Assembly: GCA_963843065.1 (NCBI GenBank)
Contig: CAWJKX010000185.1
Location: 1 to 64,000, forward strand
Direction of reading: 5' to 3'
Length of the DNA: 64,000 nt
Source: JAGVPT01 sp963843065
GTDB lineage: Bacteria > Bacteroidota > Ignavibacteria > UBA10030 > UBA8401
Part shown: positions 27,077 to 35,504 of the stretch, piece after piece
Numbering within the stretch: position 1 is the first letter of the stretch
How the letters are laid out: the number at the start of each line of letters is the position of its first letter
Program-made: the position numbers and the translations under genes
Notes under the pieces: model-generated
What the model was told of the DNA's origin: nothing
The model's input: only the letters and a program-made list of their open reading frames with translations
Database searches by the model: none

Positions 27077-27111
27077 CATCCATCCGATTGCTTTAAGCAA
27101 TCGGATGGATG
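27077..27111. terminator. Long perfect hairpin downstream of ctp
   Basis: A 15-bp perfect stem (27077-27091 / 27097-27111, CATCCATCCGATTGC and its complement) with a TTTAA loop, nine bases past the S41 peptidase stop. It lacks a clear T-run on either strand, so the terminator role is a guess. Confidence 0.5.
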
Positions 27112-27119
27112 GCGCAAAT

Positions 27120-28769
27120 CTACTTTCCCGGCTTCAGCATCGCAACGTACACCCTTTTAGCACCGAGCAGTTTAGCCGCCGCTTGAACCTGAACATCGTC
27201 GTCCAAAGATGCTTTAATGCGCCCCTTGTCGCCGGCGTACCGTTCAACAATTTCCTCTCGAAGCTCTTCACGCAGCTCATCCGCATGGCGTGTAAACGCG
27301 CTCACCTTTTCTTTTTCAAGTTGCGCACCGATATTGTCAAGAGACGCGATCAATGTGCTTCCGTATTTTTCCTTTTGGACAACATCTTTCAATTCTGAAA
27401 GCTTCTCCTCGGCGTCGTCTTTGAAGTCAAACTTCTTCTCTTTTACATAGTCTTCGAATTCTTTCAAAATGGCGTCGTCAACGGTGAAATCTCCGTTTCC
27501 GGTGGGATGCTGCGAAACATAATGGGTTGCAAACATGAAAAACATCGCTCTCTGAATCAGTTCTTGTGAAAGGGCGTCGTGCTCGACTTCGGGTACCGTG
27601 GAATCGGGGGCGATGCCGCCTGCGTCTAAAAATTTTCGGCCGTGCTCAGTCGCAAATTCACGCCGCAAGCTGTCGGGCGTGACAAGGAAAACCCCGTCGC
27701 TATTCTTATGTTTGTAATCAATTTCCTGTATGCTGCGGCCGCTCGGCGTGTAATAGCGTGCGGTGGTTATCTTCAATGAAGTATTATAGCTGAGCTGCGT
27801 GATCGTTTGCACCAATCCCTTGCCGAATGAGCGAGTGCCGACAATAATACCCCGGTCTAAATCCTGAATTGCGCCGGCGACAATTTCGCTTGCGCTTGCA
27901 CTATTCTTATTGATAATGACGGCAAGAGGAATGTCGCCTGCGATCGGGTCTTCAGCGACGGTATACACTTTTTCATCTTCACTCCTTCGTCCCCGCGTCG
28001 TGACGACGATGCTCCCCTTGGGATCGAACTTGCTGACGATGTCGACGGCGGCTTCAAGCAAACCGCCGGGGTTGTTGCGGAGGTCGAGAATCACTCCGCG
28101 CAAGTCGCCCTTTGCTTTTAGTTCTCTGAGGGCCTGGCGCACTTCATCGCCGGCGCGCCGCGAGAATCGTTCGAGGCGGATATATCCGATGCCGTTGTTA
28201 AGATACCCCGAGTACGTAACATTGTTCACCTGAATTTCTTCACGCACGAGGACAAAGTCCAGCGGCTGTTTTTCCCCTTCGCGCTCAATTTTCATTTTCA
28301 CCTCGGTTCCGGGTTCGCCGCGCACCATGCTTCGGACCGAATCGGGATTCGTGTTAAAAATCTTCTGTCCGTCGATTTCAATGATTCGATCTCCGGCGCG
28401 AATGCCCTGTTTCTGGGCAGAGTAGCCGTCCATCGGAGCGATGACGATAATGTATCCGTCGCGCATCCCGATTGAAACGCCGACTCCGCCGTATTCACCA
28501 TGCGTAATAAGATCGATTTCTTCTCCTTCTTTTTCGCCGTAGAAGACAGTGTACGGGTCGAGCGTCTCGAGCATGCCGTCGATTCCCGCATGCATGAATT
28601 TTTCAGGGTCTACCTCATCAACATAGCTGGTGGTAATCTCTTTATACACTTGTGCGAAAACATCCATGTTCTTGTTGATTTTGAGATAGATGTTATCGTT
28701 AGCGAAGAATCCTACTCCAAGCCCTGCGATGATTCCTACAAGAAGCCACAGCCCGATATTCTTTCTCAT
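27120..28769 (-). CDS. S41 carboxy-terminal processing peptidase (Prc/CtpA-like)
   Basis: About 549 residues from the ATG at 28769, which has GAGG eight bases upstream and gives a signal anchor (IGLWLLVGIIAGLGVGFFA). A longer frame to 28811 adds 14 residues. A PDZ domain (GVGVSIGMRDGYIIVIAPMD to RAGDRIIEIDG) is followed by the S41 protease domain with NPGGLLEAAVDI, the catalytic serine in NKNSASASEIVAGA and lysine in GTRSFGKGLVQ. It acts in the periplasm and cleaves proteins at C-terminal tails. It is transcribed alone. Confidence 0.93.
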   Translation of the reverse strand: MRKNIGLWLLVGIIAGLGVGFFANDNIYLKINKNMDVFAQVYKEITTSYVDEVDPEKFMHAGIDGMLETLDPYTVFYGEKEGEEIDLITHGEYGGVGVSIGMRDGYIIVIAPMDGYSAQKQGIRAGDRIIEIDGQKIFNTNPDSVRSMVRGEPGTEVKMKIEREGEKQPLDFVLVREEIQVNNVTYSGYLNNGIGYIRLERFSRRAGDEVRQALRELKAKGDLRGVILDLRNNPGGLLEAAVDIVSKFDPKGSIVVTTRGRRSEDEKVYTVAEDPIAGDIPLAVIINKNSASASEIVAGAIQDLDRGIIVGTRSFGKGLVQTITQLSYNTSLKITTARYYTPSGRSIQEIDYKHKNSDGVFLVTPDSLRREFATEHGRKFLDAGGIAPDSTVPEVEHDALSQELIQRAMFFMFATHYVSQHPTGNGDFTVDDAILKEFEDYVKEKKFDFKDDAEEKLSELKDVVQKEKYGSTLIASLDNIGAQLEKEKVSAFTRHADELREELREEIVERYAGDKGRIKASLDDDVQVQAAAKLLGAKRVYVAMLKPGK

Positions 28770-29064
28770 GCAGCCATCCTCACGTTGTGTGTTAAGTTGT
28801 TCGAAATGCAAATTTTTTCGGCTTTAACCTACAGATGTAACACAAAATCAAGCGGCAAAGTTTGCCCGCCATTAGATATAGACGAAATAATATACAAAAA
28901 GTTTATAGTGTTCCAATGTGGACGAAAAGATGTCGGACGTCTTGCCTAAAGTATTGTTATTATCTGAGGTATTCACCAAAACTTGATTGACGAGATGTCC
29001 GACATCTTGCTACGAACCCAGTTGCAGAAGTTGATTCTCGGTTGAAGGATTCATACTTTCCACC

Positions 29065-29484
29065 ATGATTGAGTTGTTGCTATTATCATGTGCGCTTGCC
29101 GGCCTCATTATCGCGTCGTATTTTTCGCTGGTGTATTATCGGATCATTGAAGCGGACAGTAATTGGATTCCGGCGTTCTGCAGGATGGAAAAGCAAGCGT
29201 GCATGAGAATCTTAGATACGCAGGAAGCAAAAGTCCTGGGCGTCCCGAACAGCATTCTTGGCTTGCTTTATTATGGAGCGATACTTCTTGTTCCCATCGA
29301 TAGCATTGATGTATTGTTTCTTGTTGCGTCGATTTTTTCGGTCGGATTGGGGATGTATTTAGTTCATGCGCTGGTCTACCGTTTGAAAATGCACTGTCCC
29401 CTTTGTTACACAGCGCATGGAATCAACCTTGTCATTGCAAATCTCTTCATCGTAAGAACGATGCAGCGTTATTCGATTCTGTAA
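29065..29484 (+). CDS. Vitamin K epoxide reductase (VKOR)-family membrane protein
   Basis: A 139-residue, four-helix membrane protein. It has the VKOR-type cysteine pairs: Cys39 and Cys46 in a periplasmic loop (AFCRMEKQAC) and a CPLC motif (111-114), with a VPNSILGLLYY helix start between. VKOR homologues in bacteria reoxidise a DsbA-like thiol oxidase with quinone. No thioredoxin-fold domain is fused here, and none is complete nearby. A short Tat-signal frame lies 17 bases downstream. Confidence 0.82.
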   Translation: MIELLLLSCALAGLIIASYFSLVYYRIIEADSNWIPAFCRMEKQACMRILDTQEAKVLGVPNSILGLLYYGAILLVPIDSIDVLFLVASIFSVGLGMYLVHALVYRLKMHCPLCYTAHGINLVIANLFIVRTMQRYSIL

Positions 29485-29501
29485 CTGCGACAGTTTAATT
29501 T

Positions 29502-29651
29502 ATGGATGGTCACTCTTCACGGAGAAGATTTCTTAAAGAAACTCTGTTTGGTGTGATTGCGCTTGCTGCCGCAAAAATCATTCCTTTGGACAGCGTGCAT
29601 GCAAATTCAACAGCAATTAAAATTTTTCTCGCCGACCGAGTTTCTTATTAA
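29502..29651 (+). CDS. Truncated protein consisting mainly of a Tat signal peptide
   Basis: A 49-residue frame, MDGHSSRRRFLKETLFGV followed by an alanine-rich hydrophobic stretch ending in DSVHANS. The SRRRFLK motif is a twin-arginine signal. After the likely cleavage site only about 15 residues remain before the stop. It is either a decayed export protein or an unrecognised small secreted peptide. It lies directly after the VKOR-like gene, so a lost thiol-oxidase partner is possible but unproven. Confidence 0.4.
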   Translation: MDGHSSRRRFLKETLFGVIALAAAKIIPLDSVHANSTAIKIFLADRVSY

Positions 29652-29667
29652 TTGAAAAAAGTGAAAA

Positions 29668-29697
29668 ATCCACGAAGGCCACGAAGAAACACAAAGA
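29668..29697. repeat. CCACGAAGG-type dispersed repeat (half copy)
   Basis: CCACGAAGGCCACGAAG followed by AAACACAAAGAGTG resembles the left arm of the inverted repeat at 39964. It is non-coding and lies just before the esterase gene. Confidence 0.5.
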
Positions 29698-29745
29698 GTG
29701 AGATTCACACGTAATCCACATCAATCACAAACACGTTTTCTTATT

Positions 29746-30621
29746 ATGAAACGTACCAAAGTTACCCAGATTCTCTCCGGACTTCTTGCCGTCATTTTTC
29801 TGATTCACGATGGCGCTTGCACGCAGGTAAAATACTTCGTCGTCCCTCTCTGGCAAAACGGAGCGCCCGGTTTTGAAACGCGGCGCAACGAACCGGAGGT
29901 CTCAAAAGATTGGTGGGTGAAAAATATTCACAACCCATCTCTTATGGTCTATCTGCCGGACAAGGAAAAGGCAAACGGCGCGGCGGTGGTCGTCTGCCCG
30001 GGCGGCGGGCACAGCCAGCTAGTTATTAATCCCGAAGGGCGTGACCCGGCGCTGTTTCTGACCAGCATCGGCGTAACAGCTATTGTGCTCAAGTACAGAT
30101 TGATCCGCGAAGAGAATTCTCCATATTCAATGGATAACGTGAAGCAGGACGCATACCGCGCAATGCGGTTAGTGCGCAGCCGTGCGAAAGAATGGAACAT
30201 TGACACATCGCGCATCGGGATGCTCGGCTTTTCTGCCGGAGGAGAGGTCGTTGCGCTGGTGGCATATGCCGATGGGATAGGCGACCCGAGTGCACCCGAC
30301 CCCATCGATCGCTTAAACGGTAAGCCAAATTTCCAGATGCTTGTGTATCCCGGGCCGTTGGGAATTCCCGATGTCGTCCCGGCCGACGCTCCCCCCGCAT
30401 TTATGCTCGCTGCGAACGACGACGAATGCTGCTCAGAACCTATCGTGAAACTGATTCAGAAATACAGGGCGGCGAAGGTGCCCATGGAAGCGCACCTTTA
30501 TGCGCAGGGAAAACATGCATTCAACATGGGGGACCGCTCGCAGCTGAATTCAATTAAATCGTGGCCGCAGCGCATGGCGGACTGGCTGACGGACAACGGC
30601 TGGTTGACGGGAAAGAAATAA
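29746..30621 (+). CDS. Alpha/beta-hydrolase, BD-FAE/acetylxylan-esterase-like lipoprotein
   Basis: About 291 residues from the ATG at 29746. The signal peptide ends in a lipobox-like GAC (IFLIHDGAC), suggesting lipid anchoring. Hydrolase-fold motifs are the oxyanion stretch CPGGGHSQLVINPEGRD, the nucleophile elbow GFSAGGEV, and a C-terminal histidine in GKHAFNMG. Members deacetylate xylan or related polysaccharides. The GHL10 and GH13 proteins elsewhere in the window fit a role in secreted carbohydrate turnover, but no adjacent polysaccharide locus is seen. Confidence 0.85.
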   Translation: MKRTKVTQILSGLLAVIFLIHDGACTQVKYFVVPLWQNGAPGFETRRNEPEVSKDWWVKNIHNPSLMVYLPDKEKANGAAVVVCPGGGHSQLVINPEGRDPALFLTSIGVTAIVLKYRLIREENSPYSMDNVKQDAYRAMRLVRSRAKEWNIDTSRIGMLGFSAGGEVVALVAYADGIGDPSAPDPIDRLNGKPNFQMLVYPGPLGIPDVVPADAPPAFMLAANDDECCSEPIVKLIQKYRAAKVPMEAHLYAQGKHAFNMGDRSQLNSIKSWPQRMADWLTDNGWLTGKK

Positions 30622-30765
30622 TAAAAAAAAGCATCAATCAGAGTCGCATTAAGTATTTTGTGGCTTCACGTGAGACAAGTTTTCCTGACTTCATGTAAGA
30701 GCTATCGGTGGACTCAATTTTTACAATTTCCCGAGCAAATTGAGCCTCTCGACGACGTTCTTCCC

Positions 30766-30794
30766 TTGAATTTCGTACAAAAAAATGGTATATT
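30766..30794 (+). promoter_or_regulatory. Promoter of dnaN
   Basis: TTGAAT (30766-30771) and TATATT (30789-30794) with 17-base spacing lie 52 bases upstream of the dnaN ATG, which has AAGGAG at 30836-30841. Confidence 0.65.
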
Positions 30795-30846
30795 CTGAGA
30801 TAGAAATTCACATTCCAGCAGCAGCCTTTCAAGCAAGGAGATCTCC

Positions 30847-31962
30847 ATGAAATTTTCCGTTACCAGCAGCGAATTGCAGAAAGCGTTATCGAAAACTATT
30901 GGTGTCGTGCCTACCAGATCAACCCTCCCCATCCTTGAAAATCTCCTGTTTGAAACCGCCAAAAATGTTTTGAAAATCACCGCTACCGATCTTGAAATTT
31001 CGATGACCGTCGCCGTGAACGTAAAAGGCATGGAAGATGGAGTTATTGCCATTCCTGCGAAGAGAATTGTCGATACGATTCGCGCGCTGCCGGATGTCCA
31101 GGTGGTGTTTTCCATTGATACCGAGAATAATAAAATTAAAATGGCGACGGAAAACGGGGAGTATTCGCTTACCGGGGAATCGAGTGAAGAGTTTCCAACG
31201 GTGCCGCAATTTAAGGGGGACAATGAAATTGGCATCGATGCGGAAATGCTCCGGTATCTTATCGGCAAAACATCGTTTGCCGTAAGCACCGACGAATTGC
31301 GGCCGGCAATGATGGGCGTTCTCTTCCAGCTCAAAGAGACGGAAATTCGTGCGGTTGCTACCGACGGACACAGGCTGGTTCGTACCATCAACAGGACGTT
31401 CGCATCGCCGAAATTCAAGAAAGAAATTGTCATACCGTCAAAAGCTTTGGCCCTCGTGGCGAAGCTTGCCGAGGAGGGAAAAAGTAAAATTCTGGTGAAC
31501 GAATCCCATATCATGTTCCAGTTCGACGGCACGACGCTGATTTCCCGCCTGATTGAAGAAAGCTATCCGAATTATGAGACCGTGATTCCTCTCGACAACG
31601 ACAAGACGCTTGTTGTCAGCAAAGACCAGATGTTATCATCCGTACGGCGCGTGTCGCTCTACTCGAGTTCGACAACGCATCAGATTCGTCTGTCGCTTGC
31701 AAAAAATGAATTGACGATCGCTGCCGAAGACGTAGATTTCGGAAGCGAGGCGCGGGAAACGATTCCGTGCGAGTATTCATCCGATGAAATGGAAATAGGT
31801 TTCAACTCGGGCTACGTTGTCGACGTCCTCGCGCACCTTGAATCCGATGAAGCAGTCTTTAAATTCAGCACGCCGACGCGGGCAGGGATCATTTCCCCGC
31901 GGCCGCAGCGGGAGAAAGAAGACGTGCTGATGCTCATCATGCCGGTGAGGTTGAACAATTAA
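30847..31962 (+). CDS. dnaN: DNA polymerase III beta sliding clamp
   Basis: A 371-residue clamp of three repeated domains that tethers polymerase III to DNA. Family stretches include LPILENLLFE, ATDLEISM, FAVSTDELRPAMMGVLF, ATDGHRLVR and the C-terminal LMLIMPVRLN. A strong AAGGAG precedes the ATG. It heads the dnaN-recF-dciA-gyrB-gyrA block and is not joined to dnaA in this genome. The gap to recF is 18 bases. Confidence 0.97.
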   Translation: MKFSVTSSELQKALSKTIGVVPTRSTLPILENLLFETAKNVLKITATDLEISMTVAVNVKGMEDGVIAIPAKRIVDTIRALPDVQVVFSIDTENNKIKMATENGEYSLTGESSEEFPTVPQFKGDNEIGIDAEMLRYLIGKTSFAVSTDELRPAMMGVLFQLKETEIRAVATDGHRLVRTINRTFASPKFKKEIVIPSKALALVAKLAEEGKSKILVNESHIMFQFDGTTLISRLIEESYPNYETVIPLDNDKTLVVSKDQMLSSVRRVSLYSSSTTHQIRLSLAKNELTIAAEDVDFGSEARETIPCEYSSDEMEIGFNSGYVVDVLAHLESDEAVFKFSTPTRAGIISPRPQREKEDVLMLIMPVRLNN

Positions 31963-31980
31963 CAGGGCCGCACATACCGT

Positions 31981-33126
31981 ATGAAAATAGTGCGCGCACA
32001 GCTCCGGCAGTTTCGAAATCATGACTGCACGGAGTTGGATTTCGGGACGACAACGAACGCATTCCTGGGGGACAACGGACACGGCAAGACCAATGTGCTG
32101 GAAGCCCTTTCGTTCCTCTGTCTGACAAAAAGTTTTTATGCAAGCTCCGACACCACCGCACTGCAGCAGGGAAAAGATTTTTTCGAAGTGAGGGGAACAC
32201 TGCTGTCCGACGTCGGCATTGAGCACGACGTTCGCGTTGCCTACGATTCCCGGACGAATCAAAAGAAAATTTTCATTGACGGAAACGAGCCCGAAACATT
32301 CTCATCAGTTATCGGCCAATTTCCAATCGTCGTTCTGTCGCCGGAGAACAACAACATCACGTTCGGTACGCCGTCGGACAGGCGGCGGTTTATGGACCTG
32401 GTCATCTCGCAATCGAGCAGAGTGTACATGGAAGATATGCTGGAGTACCGGCGAGCGCTTCGTCAACGGAACAAAATTCTGTCGGATGCAAGCAGAGGAA
32501 TAGGAAACGCCGCATTGCTCGAACCGTGGGACGAAACATTGAGCGTTCACGGTGCAAAAGTGCTGTTGAAACGCGCTCTCTTCTTCGAGGAATTTGCGCC
32601 GTTCATCACGCGCGCGTACGGAGCGGTGGCTCAGGAAACGGAAACACCTTCCGTCGAGTATATGCCGCAGGTCGCAGCCGCGCCGCATGATTCTCCCGAA
32701 ACAATCTACGGACGGTTGCGGGAAAAGCTTGAGGAGAAACGGCGGGATGAATTGAGGATTGGTTCGACGCTTGTCGGCCCGCACAGGGACGAAGCGGCAT
32801 TCTCGCTGAACGGACTGCAGCTCCGCGCGTACGCTTCGCAGGGACAGCATAAAACGTTTTTGATTGCGCTGAAAATAGCGGAATTTTTCTACCTCAACGA
32901 GCGGTGCGCTGAAACGCCCGTTATTTTGCTCGACGATGTGTTCACAGAATTGGACGATACCCGCGCGCGAAAACTTCTCGCCTTCATCGACTCGCTCGGA
33001 CAGTCGTTTATCACGACAACGAACGAACAGGTATTTCACGATACGATTCGATGGGACGACACACGAAGAAAATTCTCGATCCTTAACGGCGCAGCGGTGC
33101 ATCAGCGACATGAGGCGGCGGCATGA
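31981..33126 (+). CDS. recF: DNA replication and repair protein RecF
   Basis: A 381-residue SMC-like ATPase that loads RecA at gaps with RecO and RecR. Walker A GDNGHGKTN (30-38), the signature region LRAYASQGQHKTFLIALK and Walker B VILLDDVFTELD are present. The stop overlaps the start of the dciA-like gene (ATGA). Confidence 0.96.
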   Translation: MKIVRAQLRQFRNHDCTELDFGTTTNAFLGDNGHGKTNVLEALSFLCLTKSFYASSDTTALQQGKDFFEVRGTLLSDVGIEHDVRVAYDSRTNQKKIFIDGNEPETFSSVIGQFPIVVLSPENNNITFGTPSDRRRFMDLVISQSSRVYMEDMLEYRRALRQRNKILSDASRGIGNAALLEPWDETLSVHGAKVLLKRALFFEEFAPFITRAYGAVAQETETPSVEYMPQVAAAPHDSPETIYGRLREKLEEKRRDELRIGSTLVGPHRDEAAFSLNGLQLRAYASQGQHKTFLIALKIAEFFYLNERCAETPVILLDDVFTELDDTRARKLLAFIDSLGQSFITTTNEQVFHDTIRWDDTRRKFSILNGAAVHQRHEAAA

Positions 33127-33414
33127 CACAGAGCTCGCCGGAATCGCTCGGGAATGTCATCGACGCCCTCATGCACCAGCTTGGAATGCAGACAAAGCTG
33201 AAACAGGACCATATCGTCGCCCTATGGCCTTCGATTGTCGGCGAGCCAAATCGCAAGCATGACAAGCGTGGACAAAATTGAGAAGAACGTCCTCGTCGTC
33301 AAAGTAACAGCAGCACCATGGCGGACGGAATTGACGTTCCGAAGGAAAGAAATCTTGGAAAAAGTGCATGCAGCAATGAATTCAGACTCGATCAAAGACA
33401 TCCGGTTTCGATAA
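33123..33414 (+). CDS. DUF721/DciA-like protein, one frameshift
   Basis: A short basic protein expected to help load or regulate the replicative helicase, as DciA does. The first frame reads SSPESLGNVIDALMHQLGMQ...ALWPSIVGE and stops at about 33282. From about 33245 a different frame continues the family with IASMTSVDKIEKNVLVVKV and APWRTELTFRRKEIL, ending DIRFR. Joined it is about 97 residues, normal for DUF721. The start overlaps the recF stop. A single-base indel near 33245 is the only defect; it is likely an error, as the rest is intact. Confidence 0.8.
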
Positions 33415-33434
33415 ACAATTAAACGGTACATGAC

Positions 33435-35476
33435 GTGGCAGAAGTAACATCGAAAATCAAAAGATAAAGAAATCCAACGGTGAATATACCGCCGAAGATA
33501 TTACCGTACTAAAAGGATTGGAAGCCGTTCGCCTGCGGCCGGCGATGTATATCGGCGACGTCAGTGCGCGCGGGCTTCATCATCTTGTGTACGAAGTGGT
33601 CGACAATTCCATCGACGAGGCGCTTGCCGGTTACTGCAAGAATATCGAAGTAAAAATCAATAAAGACGGCAGCGTTACGGTGATCGACGACGGACGCGGG
33701 ATTCCGACAGATATTCATGCACAGGAAAATCGTTCTGCACTCGAAGTAGTCATGACGGTGCTCCATGCTGGAGGTAAGTTCGACAAGAATACGTATAAAG
33801 TTTCCGGCGGATTGCACGGTGTCGGAGTGTCGGTGGTGAACGCACTGAGCGAATGGCTCGAGGTTGAAGTCTACCGCGATGGGAAGACCTCCTTTCAGAA
33901 ATACAAGAAAGGGGATCCGGTAAATCCGGTGAAGGTTATCGGCAAAGCGGAGAAGGGAAAGACGGGGACGAAAACGACGTTCATGCCGGACGGTACGATT
34001 TTCAAAAACCGGACGTTCAAATTTGAGACTCTCGCGGAACGCCTTCGTGAACTTGCTTTTCTTAACAGAGAGGTGTCGCTGGAGATTACCGACCTTCGGT
34101 CAAAACAGGAACAGACTGAACGATTCCACTTTGAAGGGGGCATCGTTGAATTTGTGCAATACATCGACTCAACGCGTCCATCGGTGATGAAGAAACCGGT
34201 GTACGCTAAAGGATCCGGCACAGATGAAAACGGGCGGATGGTTGAAGTCGAGGTCTCGCTCCAGTACAACGATCAGTATACCGAAAATGTTTTTTCGTAC
34301 GTCAACAACATCAACACACATGAAGGCGGAACGCACCTCGTTGGATTTCGTACTGCACTGACCCGGACACTTAACAACTACGGGTACAAGAACAATCTTG
34401 TGAAAGAAGACAAGATCACTCTTACCGGAGATGATTTTCGGGAAGGACTCACGGCTGTTGTCAGCGTGAAGGTTCCCGAGCCGCAGTTCGAAGGACAGAC
34501 AAAAACGAAGCTTGGCAACAGTGAAGTGAAGAGCATCGTTGAATCTGTTGTCGGGCAGGAACTCGCGAACTGGCTGGACCAAAATCCCGGGGACGCGAAA
34601 AGAATTATCGAGAAAAGCCTGCGTGCCGCCGAGGCGCGTGAAGCTGCACGGAAAGCGCGCGACCTTACCCGGCGGAAAAACGCACTCGACGGAGGAGGGC
34701 TTCCCGGAAAACTCGCCGATTGCTCCATCAACGACCCCGAGCATTGCGAACTCTATCTTGTCGAAGGAGATTCTGCCGGCGGCAGCGCAAAGCAGGGGCG
34801 CGACAGGCGATTCCAAGCGATCCTTCCCCTCAAGGGAAAAATTTTGAATGTGGAGAAAGCCCGTCTTCATAAAATTTTGGAGAACGAAGAAATCCGCAAT
34901 ATTTTTACGGCGATTGGCGCCGGCGTCGGCGACGATTTTGATCCGGCAAAAATCCGCTACAGCAAAATCATTCTTATGTGCGACGCGGACGTCGACGGCT
35001 CCCACATTCGCACACTCTTGCTGACGCTCTTTTTCCGGTACATGAAACAACTGATCGACCTCGGACATGTCTATATTGCCCAGCCCCCTCTTTATAAAAT
35101 CAAAAAAGGAAAACAGGAATTTTACGCGTATGATGAAGACGAGCGCGATGAAATTCTAAAACGGCTCAAGAGCGAAAAAACCGACAAGAAAAAAGAGGAA
35201 GAAAAAGAGGAAGATGAAGCACTTGAAGTGGTTGAAGAAGGTGCGATAGCGAAAAACGGCTCGGTCATCTCCCGCTTCAAGGGCTTAGGAGAAATGAACC
35301 CCGAACAGCTTTGGTCGACGACCATGAACCCGGAAACGCGCACAATTCTGCAAGTGAGCATCGAGAATGCAGCCGATGCGGACAGGACATTTTCTATCTT
35401 AATGGGAGATGAAGTCGAGCCGAGGCGCGAATTTATCGAAAAGAATGCAAAGTACGTAAGAAATTTGGATGTCTAA
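33435..35476 (+). CDS. gyrB: DNA gyrase subunit B
   Basis: The ATPase subunit of gyrase. From about residue 15 the frame is intact: LKGLEAVRLRPAMYIGD, VVDNSIDEAL, GRGIPTD, GLHGVGVSVVNALSEW, then TOPRIM EGDSAGGSAKQGRDR and DADVDGSHI, ending with the C-terminal EFIEKNAKYVRNLDV. The 5' end is odd. A GTG at 33435 begins VAEVTSKIKR and then stops, while the gyrB frame upstream of 33518 (SNGEYTAEDITV) has no start codon. One indel at about 33455-33470 would join the two. Otherwise a TTG at 33518 would be needed, inside a conserved motif. Confidence 0.95.
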
Positions 35477-35504
35477 GAATAATAAAACCCCGAGATCATA
35501 ATAC

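Noticed and set aside
34169..35068. 299-residue minus-strand frame
   Set aside because: Antisense shadow of gyrB.
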